NCBI GenBank assembly: GCA_032153715.1
Contig: JALDYR010000003.1
Span: 124,001 to 188,000 of the forward strand
DNA length: 64,000 nt
From: SEAL01 sp032153715
GTDB lineage: Bacteria; Patescibacteriota; Saccharimonadia; Saccharimonadales; Saccharimonadaceae
Direction: 5' to 3'
Shown here: positions 25,785 to 33,854 of the stretch, piece after piece
Position numbering within the stretch: position 1 is the stretch's first letter
How the letters are laid out: every line of letters starts with the position of its first letter
Notes under the pieces: model-generated
What the model saw: the letters and a program-made list of their open reading frames with translations, nothing else
Told to the model about the DNA's origin: nothing
The model's database searches: none
Program-made: the position numbers and the translations under genes

Positions 25785-25813
25785 AGTATACAGAGATTAA
25801 GTAAAAAAGTCAA
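25785..25813 (-). promoter_or_regulatory. rplJ-rplL promoter
   Basis: On the minus strand TTGACT (25813-25808), a 17-nt spacer and TATACT (25790-25785). It sits just upstream of the L10 leader, giving a leader of roughly 186 nt. Confidence 0.85.
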
Positions 25814-25877
25814 CAGTAGTCGACGACTCATGGGTGTAGTTGTATTTTAGCTTAAAAAATGGTATAAATAAAGTATA

Positions 25878-26582
25878 ATGATCGAACGTGATCCACGACG
25901 CCTTGGCGTCAAACATGGCAAGTATTCAGACGTCATTGCGCAACACTTAGAAATCGAAGATATGCGCCGAGACGCCTATCGCACTGCTAACTTACTTCAT
26001 GAAGACATGAACAGTGAGCCTTTTTCGCTGCAGGCTGAAATGCGCCAGCAAATTCTGGAAGTGTTAAATGGGTCTCAGTTAATGATTGAGCGCTTTTCTG
26101 TGTTGGTTGACCCCAAGACTGCACCCTATGTCGGTTCAGTTGACCTTAGCCGTGTTCAGCATCCAGCCACGCAGCGTGACTATCATATGCAAAAAGAAGA
26201 ATACCGCGAGCTTCGTGATTTAATCCAGCCAATGGCGTACACTCGTGACGATCCGGAGGGAAGGATTCTGTATACGCCCCCTGCCCTCTTTTGTGATCCA
26301 GAAACAGGCAAGGAAATGGCTTTTGTAGAGCGTACTCGCGTTCTAGCTGCGCTGCAAGATGAAGATCGAACAATTAAAATCAGAAAGAGAACCGGCTTTT
26401 TGATTAGTGACCTATCTAAATTTGGGCAGTATGACATTGATGCTAATGGATACGGATTCAATCGTCCTCAAAAAACCTATCATCTTGACCAAGAAATGAT
26501 CCAAGAAGCACTTGATTCAGATCAGCAGGCAGGACTACATACAGTTAGCAATATTTTGTATGCCTATTCCGAACACAACTAA
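25878..26582 (+). CDS. Hypothetical protein, 234 aa
   Basis: A charged soluble protein opening MIERDPRRLGVKHGKYSDVI. Long helices cover the first 80 residues; a YTPPALFCDPETGKEMAFVE stretch in the middle looks like a β-hairpin. No signal peptide or known motif. TATAAA lies 9 nt before the ATG and there is no ribosome site, so initiation may be leaderless. Converges with tmk with a 4-nt overlap. Confidence 0.65.
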   Translation: MIERDPRRLGVKHGKYSDVIAQHLEIEDMRRDAYRTANLLHEDMNSEPFSLQAEMRQQILEVLNGSQLMIERFSVLVDPKTAPYVGSVDLSRVQHPATQRDYHMQKEEYRELRDLIQPMAYTRDDPEGRILYTPPALFCDPETGKEMAFVERTRVLAALQDEDRTIKIRKRTGFLISDLSKFGQYDIDANGYGFNRPQKTYHLDQEMIQEALDSDQQAGLHTVSNILYAYSEHN

Positions 26583-27211
26583 AGAGTGGAGTTGATGTGT
26601 GCCCAGATGTCTTCATTGACATCCTCGATTGATTGATTGGCTGAGATGATTGGTAGATGATGAGTCTCTGCAATTTTAAGGTATCCGCTACGAACGTCTG
26701 CCTGAAAGTCGGATGCCCTCGACTCGAATGTGTCGGGGTGTTTTAGTGTGCCTCGCAACCCTACTCGTCGCGCCCTTTCGTCTTCATCATCAAGATCGAG
26801 AATCATGGCAACATCAGGAGTCATGTATTGGCTATTTGTTGCAATGCGCGTTTGGTTTTCGATTAAGTTAAGGTCGAGTCCTTCGCCGTAACCTTGATAT
26901 GCGAGCGTTGAATAATAGTTTCGAGATGCAACTACCCACTTACCTATTTTTAGTGCGGGTTCTACTTTTTGAATCCAAATTTCATGACGTGCGGCGCTGA
27001 AAAGAAGTAGATTAGTTAATGCGTCACGTTCAAGCGACCCGTTTTTAATAATAGATCGAATTTCATCAGAAATTGGTGTACCGGCAGGCTCCTCGATGGG
27101 GCTGATTGATTCTATGCCAATATTCGCAAGTCGCTTTTGGATGAGTGGAATTTGGGTTGTTTTTCCGGTGCCATCAAGGCCTTCAATGACAACATACTTT
27201 CCCTTTTTCAT
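26579..27211 (-). CDS. tmk: Thymidylate kinase
   Basis: A 210-aa dTMP kinase. P-loop GLDGTGKTT near residue 10, EEPAGTPI in place of the usual EPGGT motif, SRNYYSTLAYQG for the DR(Y/F)xxSxxAYQ motif, and a lid with ERARRVGLRG. It makes dTDP from dTMP. The start MKKGKYV lies 2 nt after the dcd stop with GAGGG upstream; a longer frame inside dcd is rejected. Last gene of the nudix-dcd-tmk operon. Confidence 0.93.
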   Translation of the reverse strand: MKKGKYVVIEGLDGTGKTTQIPLIQKRLANIGIESISPIEEPAGTPISDEIRSIIKNGSLERDALTNLLLFSAARHEIWIQKVEPALKIGKWVVASRNYYSTLAYQGYGEGLDLNLIENQTRIATNSQYMTPDVAMILDLDDEDERARRVGLRGTLKHPDTFESRASDFQADVRSGYLKIAETHHLPIISANQSIEDVNEDIWAHINSTL

Positions 27212-27213
27212 GA

Positions 27214-27933
27214 TTACTTCATTCCCTCTGATAGGCCTGGAATAATTTCCGGTGTACGCCGTTTGTCTTTGTAGGCGCGTGGCAGCATTTGATCTGGTGA
27301 CCATGTAGCAATAAGCTCTTCGAGATTATCGGTGTGCTGGTATTTGCCGCTCATGCCATTGCGGCCATCGCTATAGTCGCCGTCAACTGGACCGGTGGTA
27401 TGGAAGATTAGTTGACCGATGCGTTCGCCTACTGGCAGAACAACTGATTCGTGCATGTTCAGATTGTAGATTTCAAGTGTGATGCGGTTGATGTAGCCTG
27501 GATCAACCCAGCCAGCATCAAAACAAACTGCAACGCCGTTGCGCCCCCAGCTACTACGTGATTTTACTTCACATGCCCCGCCATGAGAGCGAATGCCAAC
27601 GAACTCGTGTGTGTGCGCCAGGATACGTTCACCAGGACGAAGGACGATGATTGGGTGGTCGTCTGGGATGTTATCGAATGGTTTATAGCCATGCTTGTCG
27701 CACCACTCTTTGTGGGGCATTGCTTCAAGCGGGCCCTTAAAGTAGCGGGCGACATCTGATTGATCGAATGGATTGTAGACTTTTGCCTCCTCCTCGTACT
27801 CTTGTTTGTAAAAGTAGTGACCAAGGGTGAAGTCAAGGCTGGCTTCTGAAACATTTGCTTCGTTAAAGGGGACGCTGACAATCGTACCATCTTTGATGGC
27901 TTCTTTAATCTGAATATTGCTATAAACGCTCAT
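27214..27933 (-). CDS. dcd: dCTP deaminase
   Basis: A 239-aa dCTP deaminase/dUTPase-fold protein converting dCTP to dUTP (a bifunctional dUMP-forming form cannot be excluded). Motifs: ASLDFTLG, a KSRSSWGRNGV strand with the catalytic region, and AGWVDPGYINRITLEIYN. It is longer than the usual ~190 aa because of an insertion at about residues 45-85. The start overlaps the nudix stop by one base. It feeds dUMP towards ThyA. Confidence 0.9.
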   Translation of the reverse strand: MSVYSNIQIKEAIKDGTIVSVPFNEANVSEASLDFTLGHYFYKQEYEEEAKVYNPFDQSDVARYFKGPLEAMPHKEWCDKHGYKPFDNIPDDHPIIVLRPGERILAHTHEFVGIRSHGGACEVKSRSSWGRNGVAVCFDAGWVDPGYINRITLEIYNLNMHESVVLPVGERIGQLIFHTTGPVDGDYSDGRNGMSGKYQHTDNLEELIATWSPDQMLPRAYKDKRRTPEIIPGLSEGMK

Positions 27934-28427
27934 TATTGAACCTCCTGTACCTGTCGTAGTGCGTATCGGGCGCGGCTTTTGGTTGTTTTGTTGGTTGGCG
28001 AAAGTGCTTCAATTTCTTCCATTGTAAACCAGCGCATATCAGTGGCGCCGTCTTTTTCAAGTGTGAATTTGTCAGTGTCACTGATAAGGATGTAGGCAAA
28101 ATCGATATGGCGATGACCGTCATCTCCAATGGCGTGAACATCAATGTCAAACGGCATTGGCTGCGTAATGTTTTTGTCCGTGTCGCGCTCGAGACGTAAG
28201 TTATCGGTGTACGGCGTCACGAGCGTGAGGTTATCTGGTGTTAGGCCGGATTCTTCCTCTACTTCACGAAACAGTCCTTCAAGCGGCGTTTCGTCTAGTT
28301 CGATATGACCGGCTGGTGGAAACCACATGTGTAATTTGTGATGAAGTAGCAGCAGTACTTTATTGTCACGAACAATAACGCCACTTGCTGTGTAGTCGAA
28401 TTCTGAATTTGAGTGAATATGCGCCAT
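27933..28427 (-). CDS. NUDIX hydrolase
   Basis: A 164-aa pyrophosphohydrolase. The NUDIX box G-x5-E-x7-REVEEESGL spans residues 40-62 and is complete. In this operon, next to dcd, tmk and thyA, a house-cleaning or dUTP/dNTP pyrophosphatase role that supplies dUMP is plausible, but the substrate is inferred from neighbours only. Ribosome site weak (GAG). Confidence 0.88.
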   Translation of the reverse strand: MAHIHSNSEFDYTASGVIVRDNKVLLLLHHKLHMWFPPAGHIELDETPLEGLFREVEEESGLTPDNLTLVTPYTDNLRLERDTDKNITQPMPFDIDVHAIGDDGHRHIDFAYILISDTDKFTLEKDGATDMRWFTMEEIEALSPTNKTTKSRARYALRQVQEVQ

Positions 28428-28553
28428 GGCTATATCTGCTCATTACTAATAATGATTATTTTATACACCGTACACCTCCCCAGGTTAGATATATGTTTGT
28501 TTTATTTATTTTGTGGTTTTAGTATGTCATAACTGAAAAATAATAGCAATGAA

Positions 28554-28608
28554 TTGGCTCAATGAGCCAAGCGACGAACGTTTAGTTCATCAAGCCAACT
28601 CATTGAGC
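28554..28608 (-). promoter_or_regulatory. Alternative inverted repeats after thyA
   Basis: TTGGCTCAATGAGCCAA (28554-28570) is a near-complete palindrome. Its GCTCAATGAG can instead pair with CTCATTGAGC (28599-28608). The two options exclude each other. No long T-run, so this may be an mRNA 3' structure or a protein site between thyA and the nudix operon. Confidence 0.4.
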
Positions 28609-28623
28609 GGTATGTCCTTTCTT

Positions 28624-29424
28624 TTAGACGGCGACGGGCGCCTTGATCGGAGGATGGTGGCGGTAGTTTGCGATCACGACATCTTCGTATTCGTAGTCAA
28701 AGATCGAGCCTTGCTTGTTCAGCTGGAGAGTCGGATATGCGTAGGCCTCTCGGCTCAGCTGTTCCGTCACCTGATCGACATGATTGTCATAGATGTGGCA
28801 GTCACCACCTGTCCAGATGAATTCGCCAACTTCCAGATCTGCCTGCTGTGCCATCATGTGCGTGAGTAGTGCGTAGCTGGCGATGTTGAACGGCACGCCA
28901 AGGAACAGATCTGCACTGCGCTGATACAGCTGGCAGGACAACTTTCCATCAGCTACGTAGAACTGAAAGAGTGCATGGCAGGGCGCGAGCGCCATCTGCG
29001 GGATGTCGCCGACATTCCAGGCGGACACTATAATGCGACGCGAGTCTGGATTTGAGCGAAGTGTTGCAATCGCTTCGCTGATCTGGTCGATTGTTTCTCC
29101 TGATGTCGTTGGCCATGTACGCCACTGTGCTCCGTAGACGGGGCCGAGGCTGCCGCTTTCGTCTGCCCATTCATCCCAGATCGTCACGCCGTGATCTTGA
29201 AGCCACTTTACGTTCGTGTCGCCACGAAGCAGCCAGAGCAGTTCGTAGACGATGGATTTCATGTGTACTTTCTTGGTTGTGACGAGCGGAAATCCCTCTG
29301 CGAGATTCCAGCGTAGCTGAGCGCCGAACACGCTCTTCGTACCGGTTCCAGTCCGATCGTTTTTTGATGAACCAGTTTTCATGACGTGACGAAGAAGATC
29401 TTCGTACGGTGTCGAAACCGACAT
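28624..29424 (-). CDS. thyA: Thymidylate synthase
   Basis: A 266-aa folate-dependent enzyme methylating dUMP to dTMP. It opens MSVSTPYEDLLRHVMKTGSS; the catalytic Cys is C149 in LAPCHALFQFYV; RRIIVSAWNV, QRSADLFLGVPFNIASYALL and the C-terminal APVAV end are diagnostic. AGGAG sets the start. Needs methylene-tetrahydrofolate, so some folate supply is implied. Confidence 0.97.
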   Translation of the reverse strand: MSVSTPYEDLLRHVMKTGSSKNDRTGTGTKSVFGAQLRWNLAEGFPLVTTKKVHMKSIVYELLWLLRGDTNVKWLQDHGVTIWDEWADESGSLGPVYGAQWRTWPTTSGETIDQISEAIATLRSNPDSRRIIVSAWNVGDIPQMALAPCHALFQFYVADGKLSCQLYQRSADLFLGVPFNIASYALLTHMMAQQADLEVGEFIWTGGDCHIYDNHVDQVTEQLSREAYAYPTLQLNKQGSIFDYEYEDVVIANYRHHPPIKAPVAV

Positions 29425-29566
29425 GTCATCTCCTAAAAGTAAAAGGACAATTTGATATTGCCCACCCTGTTCCGTATTTTACACGATTAGGCAAATGAAG
29501 GACAGTAGCATATTTTTAAAAATAGTATATAAAATGTATTGTATTCCTGAAAAAAAGGAGTATAGT

Positions 29567-29884
29567 TTGAATTACCTACGAGTGGAAGGCGCTGGGATGA
29601 CTAGTGTTTATGTGGCAAAAACTGGCTGCAAAGATGACCAGGTAAAGTTGCTGACATTTATCGCTCATGTTAGGCTCGGCGCCTTGTCGGATGCTTATCA
29701 TGAAAGTCGATACATGTTCATGAGTGACGCTGCATGTAGTGATACGCTTCGTACTAACGGAGTTCCTCACGAGCAAGTCAACAAGTACATGCGTTACGCG
29801 AAGGAAGTGTCTACTGGGTTGATTCGATCCCGAGCTATTTTTACGGGATTTCAACTTGGCGATTGCTCTGAATTTGCGCTCTAG
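29567..29884 (+). CDS. Hypothetical protein, 105 aa, TTG start
   Basis: Encodes MNYLRVEGAGMTSVYVAKTG onward, with three Cys residues and no membrane segment. The TTG at 29567 is chosen because AAGGAG ends 6 nt before it, while the earlier ATG at 29495 has no ribosome site and lies in an AT-rich promoter (TATAAA near 29528). Two terminators follow. No family recognised. Confidence 0.55.
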   Translation: MNYLRVEGAGMTSVYVAKTGCKDDQVKLLTFIAHVRLGALSDAYHESRYMFMSDAACSDTLRTNGVPHEQVNKYMRYAKEVSTGLIRSRAIFTGFQLGDCSEFAL

Positions 29885-29890
29885 GTGAGA

Positions 29891-29951
29891 AGGTGGGTGT
29901 TTGACGGTCGAACACCCACCTCCACGCCCCCGCATTTTGCGGGGGTATTTT
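29891..29951. terminator. Tandem terminators
   Basis: Hairpin 1: AGGTGGGTGTT / AACACCCACCT (29891-29921). Hairpin 2: CCCCCGCA / TGCGGGGG (29927-29945) followed by TATTTT. They end the 29567 transcript and may also serve the convergent esterase gene. Confidence 0.8.
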
Positions 29952-30914
29952 CTATAGTTTATATGACGACAAAAACTTCCAGATAGTCTGCGTCGCGTCT
30001 TTCATCCAAACATGGCCAGTGTCATGCAGGCGGATATTTTGCACTGACGCGCCGTCGCGACAGAACTGCCAGGTTGTCGTGATGGCGCCAGGATTCGCGA
30101 GACTGTATGGTTTGGTATTGCAGCCGTTCTTTGCTGCTCTGAACGCCACCCAGTCATCAATTCTTGGTAGTTTACGTATAGCTGACCCATCATAGGGCAC
30201 TACGATATCGCTATCGCCGTGGATATTGATGATAGGTGTCGGTGATTTTGGTGCGCAGTCGGAAGTCGGATAGTAGAATGCGCCCGCAACGATGCCGAAC
30301 GCTGCAATACGATCTGGCATACGACACGACAGGACTGCTGCCATGCCTCCGCCGTTTGACATACCAACGGCGTAGATGCGAGTTCGGTCAATACAGAGCT
30401 GTCCACTAACCTTGTCGATGATGTCGCTGACAAATTGGACGTCATCAGCACCTGACGAGTACGGCGCACCCTGCCAAGAATAAAAATTATCTTTTCCGAG
30501 TGTCGGCTGCGGATAGATGACGATTGCAGGTAGTCCGTTCATGCCAAAGCCGCGCTCGGCATCAATGGCAGAACCACCCTTGCCTGGGAAGAATAGTACC
30601 ATTGGATAGTATGCTTTTGGATTGAAATCTTTTGGCAAGTGGACCATGTATGATCTTGCTATCTCGTTTGATTCGATCTGGAAGGTCTTGGTCGTATTCG
30701 CCTGCCAGGTACTACGAGCTTCACATAGTGGACGTGCTTGTTGTTGGATGCGTTGTTCTAGTAAGGCTGTTTGACGGTCGAGCGATTGATTGTAAAACCA
30801 CATAGCTAGCAAGAGGCCAAATAAAATCAAGCAAACAAGTCCCCACAAGATATGATGAATATACGTACCGCGGAGTTTCGAGGCGGCTGTTCGCTGCTTA
30901 ATTTTATGTAACAT
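29952..30914 (-). CDS. Membrane-anchored extracellular esterase (PHB depolymerase/LpqC-like)
   Basis: A 320-aa alpha/beta hydrolase. One membrane span at about residues 23-45 leaves the enzyme outside the cell. The nucleophile elbow is GMSNGGG; the acid is likely in HGDSDIVVPYDGS and the His in LHDTGHVW. The pattern fits the COG3509 group (poly-hydroxybutyrate depolymerase, feruloyl or acetyl-xylan esterase-like). Substrate unknown; an ester-bearing glycan is possible given the GH10 nearby. TATGAT ends 8 nt before the ATG: probably leaderless. Confidence 0.82.
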   Translation of the reverse strand: MLHKIKQRTAASKLRGTYIHHILWGLVCLILFGLLLAMWFYNQSLDRQTALLEQRIQQQARPLCEARSTWQANTTKTFQIESNEIARSYMVHLPKDFNPKAYYPMVLFFPGKGGSAIDAERGFGMNGLPAIVIYPQPTLGKDNFYSWQGAPYSSGADDVQFVSDIIDKVSGQLCIDRTRIYAVGMSNGGGMAAVLSCRMPDRIAAFGIVAGAFYYPTSDCAPKSPTPIINIHGDSDIVVPYDGSAIRKLPRIDDWVAFRAAKNGCNTKPYSLANPGAITTTWQFCRDGASVQNIRLHDTGHVWMKDATQTIWKFLSSYKL

Positions 30915-30933
30915 TATATTTAATCATACCAAA

Positions 30934-30960
30934 AACTCCCCATCATTTGGATGGGGAGTT
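30934..30960 (-). terminator. rplA terminator
   Basis: AACTCCCCATC / GATGGGGAGTT followed on the minus strand by TTTTT. The T-run leads into TATGAT, the -10 of the esterase gene. Confidence 0.82.
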
Positions 30961-30983
30961 CTGTAAAAGTCGTTCGAAATGTA

Positions 30984-31964
30984 TTAGGCTACGACGTTTT
31001 CAACTTTGATGCCAGGACCCTGAGTGGTGCTGATAGACGTAGTTTTTACGTATCCGCCCTTTAGGCTGCCTGGTTTTTGTGACTGTAGGCTGTCAAAGAA
31101 TGCTTTTGCGTTCTCTGCAAGCTTGTCAGCGCCGAAAGATACCTTACCAATTGCAAGGTGAACAATCGCTTGCTTGTCGACGCGGTATTCAACCTTACCA
31201 GCCTTCGCTTCGGTAACGGCCTTTGCAACATCAGTTGCTACTGTACCGCTCTTAGGGTTTGGCATAAGGCCGCGTGGACCAAGCAGACGTGCGTACTTAC
31301 CAAGTTTTGGCATGTACTGTGGTGTTGCAACGAGGATGTCGAAGTTTAACTCTTCTTTTTCAAGCTGCTTTAGGAATGCTTCATCGCCAACAACATCGGC
31401 ACCAGCCTTCGTTGCTGCAGCGTGTTCTGCGTCTGGGGCAAATACAGCAACACGAACAGTCTTACCTGTGCCGTTTGGTAGAGATACAGTCGCACGAATG
31501 TTTTGGTCAGCCTGGCGTGGATCAACACCTAGGCGAACATGAACTTCAACGCTAGCGTCAAACTTCGCTGGATTGGTCTTTGTCGCAAGCTCGAGGGCTT
31601 CAGCGAGCGTGTAAGCCTTGCTTGTTTCAAGCTGTTCAGCTACTTTGCGGTAGCTCTTGCCGCGGCGTTCGCTGCGTGGGCGTACAGTTGGCTTTGGACC
31701 CTTTGTTGTACGAGCTTCAGCTTCCTCTGACTGAGGAGTGGTGTCGCCGGCTTCTTTGCGTGCTTCTTTTTCAGCTTTTTCTTCAGCTTCTGCAAGTGAT
31801 TTCTCGCTTCGCTTACCTGCTTTTGCAGTGTGGACTTCTTCGGCTACTGGAGCTTTTTCTCCGGCAGTTTCAATTGCTGCTTCGATTTCAGCGATCGTGT
31901 TCTTTTCAGACACTTCTAGCTTCAATTCAGCGGCTTTTTCTAGTAATTCGGCTTTTTTAGCCAT
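30984..31964 (-). CDS. rplA: 50S ribosomal protein L1 with N-terminal extension
   Basis: A 326-aa L1; the core (about residues 105-326) has YRKVAEQLETSKAYTLAEAL, SVEVHVRLGVDPRQADQ, GLMPNPKSGTV and the GGYVKTTSISTTQGPG end. The first ~100 residues are extra: a helical KKAELLEKAAELKLEVSEKN segment resembling SAP/HeH or Rho-N DNA/RNA-binding modules, then a long Lys/Glu-rich region. Normal L1 is about 230 aa. Start MAKKAELL chosen after AAGGG; the frame extends upstream without a site. Confidence 0.93.
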   Translation of the reverse strand: MAKKAELLEKAAELKLEVSEKNTIAEIEAAIETAGEKAPVAEEVHTAKAGKRSEKSLAEAEEKAEKEARKEAGDTTPQSEEAEARTTKGPKPTVRPRSERRGKSYRKVAEQLETSKAYTLAEALELATKTNPAKFDASVEVHVRLGVDPRQADQNIRATVSLPNGTGKTVRVAVFAPDAEHAAATKAGADVVGDEAFLKQLEKEELNFDILVATPQYMPKLGKYARLLGPRGLMPNPKSGTVATDVAKAVTEAKAGKVEYRVDKQAIVHLAIGKVSFGADKLAENAKAFFDSLQSQKPGSLKGGYVKTTSISTTQGPGIKVENVVA

Positions 31965-32068
31965 AACTGGGTAAACCCTTTCTGTGGTAGTAGCGGCTTG
32001 TTCAGCCTCCCAACATTGATTGATATAAGAATATTCTATCATATCAGTGGTGAAAAAGATAGTGTCAA

Positions 32069-32097
32069 TTGCTATTATATATTATTTATGCTATAAT
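32069..32097 (+). promoter_or_regulatory. Promoter of the 56-aa gene
   Basis: TTGCTA (32069-32074), a 17-nt spacer and TATAAT (32092-32097) with an extended TGC. Leader about 38 nt to the ATG at 32141. Confidence 0.7.
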
Positions 32098-32140
32098 AAT
32101 ATATAGTTTCATTCGAAGCGTATCGACGAAAGGTTTTATC

Positions 32141-32311
32141 ATGAGTCAGGCCGACCCGCAGCCTTCCGCGGAGCTGATTGAAAAGCGCAAGAAGAATCGT
32201 GATTTCAAGGTCGCGCCGTTCATGTCGCGTCTTGAGCAGGATCGAGTCGGTACTAAGGATGCCACTGAGGTTAATGAGGGGGCGTCCACTGACTCCGATG
32301 TTGAAACGTAA
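32141..32311 (+). CDS. Small charged hypothetical protein, 56 aa
   Basis: Opens MSQADPQPSAELIEKRKKNR and ends with an acidic Thr/Ser/Asp-rich tail. It has a basic helix, then a disordered acidic end. Start follows GAAAGG. With its own good promoter and terminator it is clearly an expression unit, though no family is recognised. Confidence 0.6.
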   Translation: MSQADPQPSAELIEKRKKNRDFKVAPFMSRLEQDRVGTKDATEVNEGASTDSDVET

Positions 32312-32326
32312 CCCTTTGGGGTAAAT

Positions 32327-32372
32327 GTAATCGGAGCGGTGTATGTGCCGCTCCGATTACAGAAATTTTTAG
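32327..32372 (+). terminator. Strong rho-independent terminator
   Basis: GTAATCGGAGCGG / CCGCTCCGATTAC, a 13-bp perfect stem, loop TGTATGTG, then AGAAATTTTT. Confidence 0.88.
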
Positions 32373-32398
32373 TAATTTCCGCACTCACTAGCTGAGTG

Positions 32399-32767
32399 CT
32401 ATTTTCTTCCCAGAGCAACGGCTTTCGCGAGCCCCCAGCCAATCAGTAGATAAATAAGGCTCGCTAGGAGTGTTTCGATTTCGAACCGTGACACACCTGC
32501 TTGGAATGCTCCGACTTGCAATAATCCTCGGAATGGCGCGACGAGTGGCTCGGTCAGCATGTAGATTAGTTCCGCAAAATCATTCTCTAAATTTGCGCCT
32601 AGAAGCGCCAGAATAAAGCGTACAAGTAATAATATGACGATAAAACCTGTAACAAACCAAATTACCTGGATTGCCTTGTTAACTCCATAGTTTCGCTGGA
32701 CGGGTCGGTCATCGACAGGTTCAGTAGTCTCAACAGTTTGACGGGTAGTTTGCGGATTGTTTTCCAT
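32399..32767 (-). CDS. YggT family membrane protein
   Basis: A 122-aa protein with two YggT-like membrane segments (about 33-53 and 92-115), the amphipathic LTEPLVAPFRGLL motif typical of the family, and a charged N-terminal tail. YggT proteins are linked to osmotic stress, cell division or membrane assembly; the role here is unknown. Start follows CAGGAG. It lies between rplK and rplA, interrupting the usual rplK-rplA order. Confidence 0.85.
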   Translation of the reverse strand: MENNPQTTRQTVETTEPVDDRPVQRNYGVNKAIQVIWFVTGFIVILLLVRFILALLGANLENDFAELIYMLTEPLVAPFRGLLQVGAFQAGVSRFEIETLLASLIYLLIGWGLAKAVALGRK

Positions 32768-32811
32768 TGCATTCTCCTGATTAAATGTGAGTCTAGATTA
32801 GCATATAAAAA

Positions 32812-32847
32812 ATACCGTCTTTGTAAGAATAATTACAAAGACGGTAT
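32812..32847 (-). terminator. rplK terminator
   Basis: ATACCGTCTTTGTAA / TTACAAAGACGGTAT, a 15-bp perfect stem, followed on the minus strand by TTTTTTAT. Confidence 0.85.
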
Positions 32848-32870
32848 TCAGTTTGGTTGAAGCTTTAGGC

Positions 32871-33296
32871 TTATTCTACGACTTCGACGCCCATTGAGCG
32901 TGCAGTACCAGCGATAACCTTGATACGAGCTTCTTCGTCATTCGCGTTCAAGAAATCTTTCTTTGACTCTGCGATAACTGCGAGCTGCGCACGAGTGATC
33001 TTGCCGACCTTTTCGCTGTGCGGCTTGCCACTACCCTTTTTGATGCCAATAGCTTCACGGATAGCGTCGTCAACTGGCTGGCCAAGTGACTTCCATGTGA
33101 ATGTTCGGTCTTCGAACACCTGGATGTGAACGATAACGTCCTTACCCATGTCAGCTTTGGTAGCGTCGTTAAATGGATTGATGAAATCCATCATGTTTAG
33201 ACCCCATTGACCTAGGGTTGAACCAACTGGAGGACCTGCGGTCGCACGGCCAGCTGGAATTCGGAGTTTGAGGTTACCGATAACTTTTTTTGCCAT
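32871..33296 (-). CDS. rplK: 50S ribosomal protein L11
   Basis: A 141-aa L11, part of the GTPase-associated centre. It opens MAKKVIGNLKLRIPAGRATA; PPVGSTLGQWGLN, FTWKSLGQPVDDAIREA and the RSMGVEV end are diagnostic. Ribosome site AAGGAA. Not directly followed by rplA as usual. Confidence 0.97.
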   Translation of the reverse strand: MAKKVIGNLKLRIPAGRATAGPPVGSTLGQWGLNMMDFINPFNDATKADMGKDVIVHIQVFEDRTFTWKSLGQPVDDAIREAIGIKKGSGKPHSEKVGKITRAQLAVIAESKKDFLNANDEEARIKVIAGTARSMGVEVVE

Positions 33297-33318
33297 AATA
33301 ATTTATTCCTTCTTTTGT

Positions 33319-33356
33319 ACTCGTATTACCGAGTGCGTAACTAAAATATTGTAGCA
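33319..33356 (-). promoter_or_regulatory. rplK promoter and leader hairpin
   Basis: Minus-strand TGC-TACAAT (33356-33348) is an extended -10. The leader contains ACTCG-GTAATA-CGAGT (33334-33319), a small hairpin about 25 nt before the ribosome site; it might be an L11 or L1 autoregulatory target. Confidence 0.45.
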
Positions 33357-33384
33357 TATTTATGTCGTGGTTACAATCCCGACA

Positions 33385-33804
33385 CTAGCGTAAAATCAGT
33401 TGATCTCCGTAGCCTGTATCGCGCATAGCTAAGTGGACGAAGCGGTCGAGAATTTCCATGTCATCAGGGTTATAATGTGACGGATTGACTACGACTTCCG
33501 CTACTGAGTGATGAACTGAAATTAAATCTCGCTCGTACGGCTCCTGCTCTTTATATAGCTGCATGAGATAGGCTTCTGAAGTGCCGATGCGTCCAAGGTG
33601 TCGGCGGAACGCAGCAGGCGGTATGTTCTTTATCTGCTCTAGCTCTGTATGCATACGCTGAAATCGCTGATTGTTATCGTCGAATATTTCCTGCTCTATG
33701 TGTGTCGAAAACGTCAAGCGACTTGCATTAGGTGAGCATGGTGCAATGATGGTTGATTGGTCTGGACTGACGATTAACGATCGAATTTCTTGGCGGTTTT
33801 TCAT
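33385..33804 (-). CDS. Hypothetical protein inserted between nusG and rplK, 139 aa
   Basis: Opens MKNRQEIRSLIVSPDQSTII, with two helical segments (QRFQRMHTELEQIKNIPP and the C-terminal DDMEILDRFVHLAMRD). No known motif. GAGGATA gives the start. The nusG terminator is directly upstream, so it is not simply part of the nusG transcript. No family recognised. Confidence 0.6.
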   Translation of the reverse strand: MKNRQEIRSLIVSPDQSTIIAPCSPNASRLTFSTHIEQEIFDDNNQRFQRMHTELEQIKNIPPAAFRRHLGRIGTSEAYLMQLYKEQEPYERDLISVHHSVAEVVVNPSHYNPDDMEILDRFVHLAMRDTGYGDQLILR

Positions 33805-33824
33805 TTTAAATATCCTCGTTAAAA

Positions 33825-33849
33825 AAATAACCCGGAAACCGGGTTATTT
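33825..33849 (-). terminator. nusG terminator
   Basis: AAATAACCCGG / CCGGGTTATTT with an AAA loop; T-run on the minus strand. It overlaps the leader of the 33385 gene. Confidence 0.8.
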
Positions 33850-33854
33850 GATTG

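Noticed and set aside
28549..28869. Plus-strand frame opposite the end of thyA
   Set aside because: Shadow of thyA with no independent evidence.
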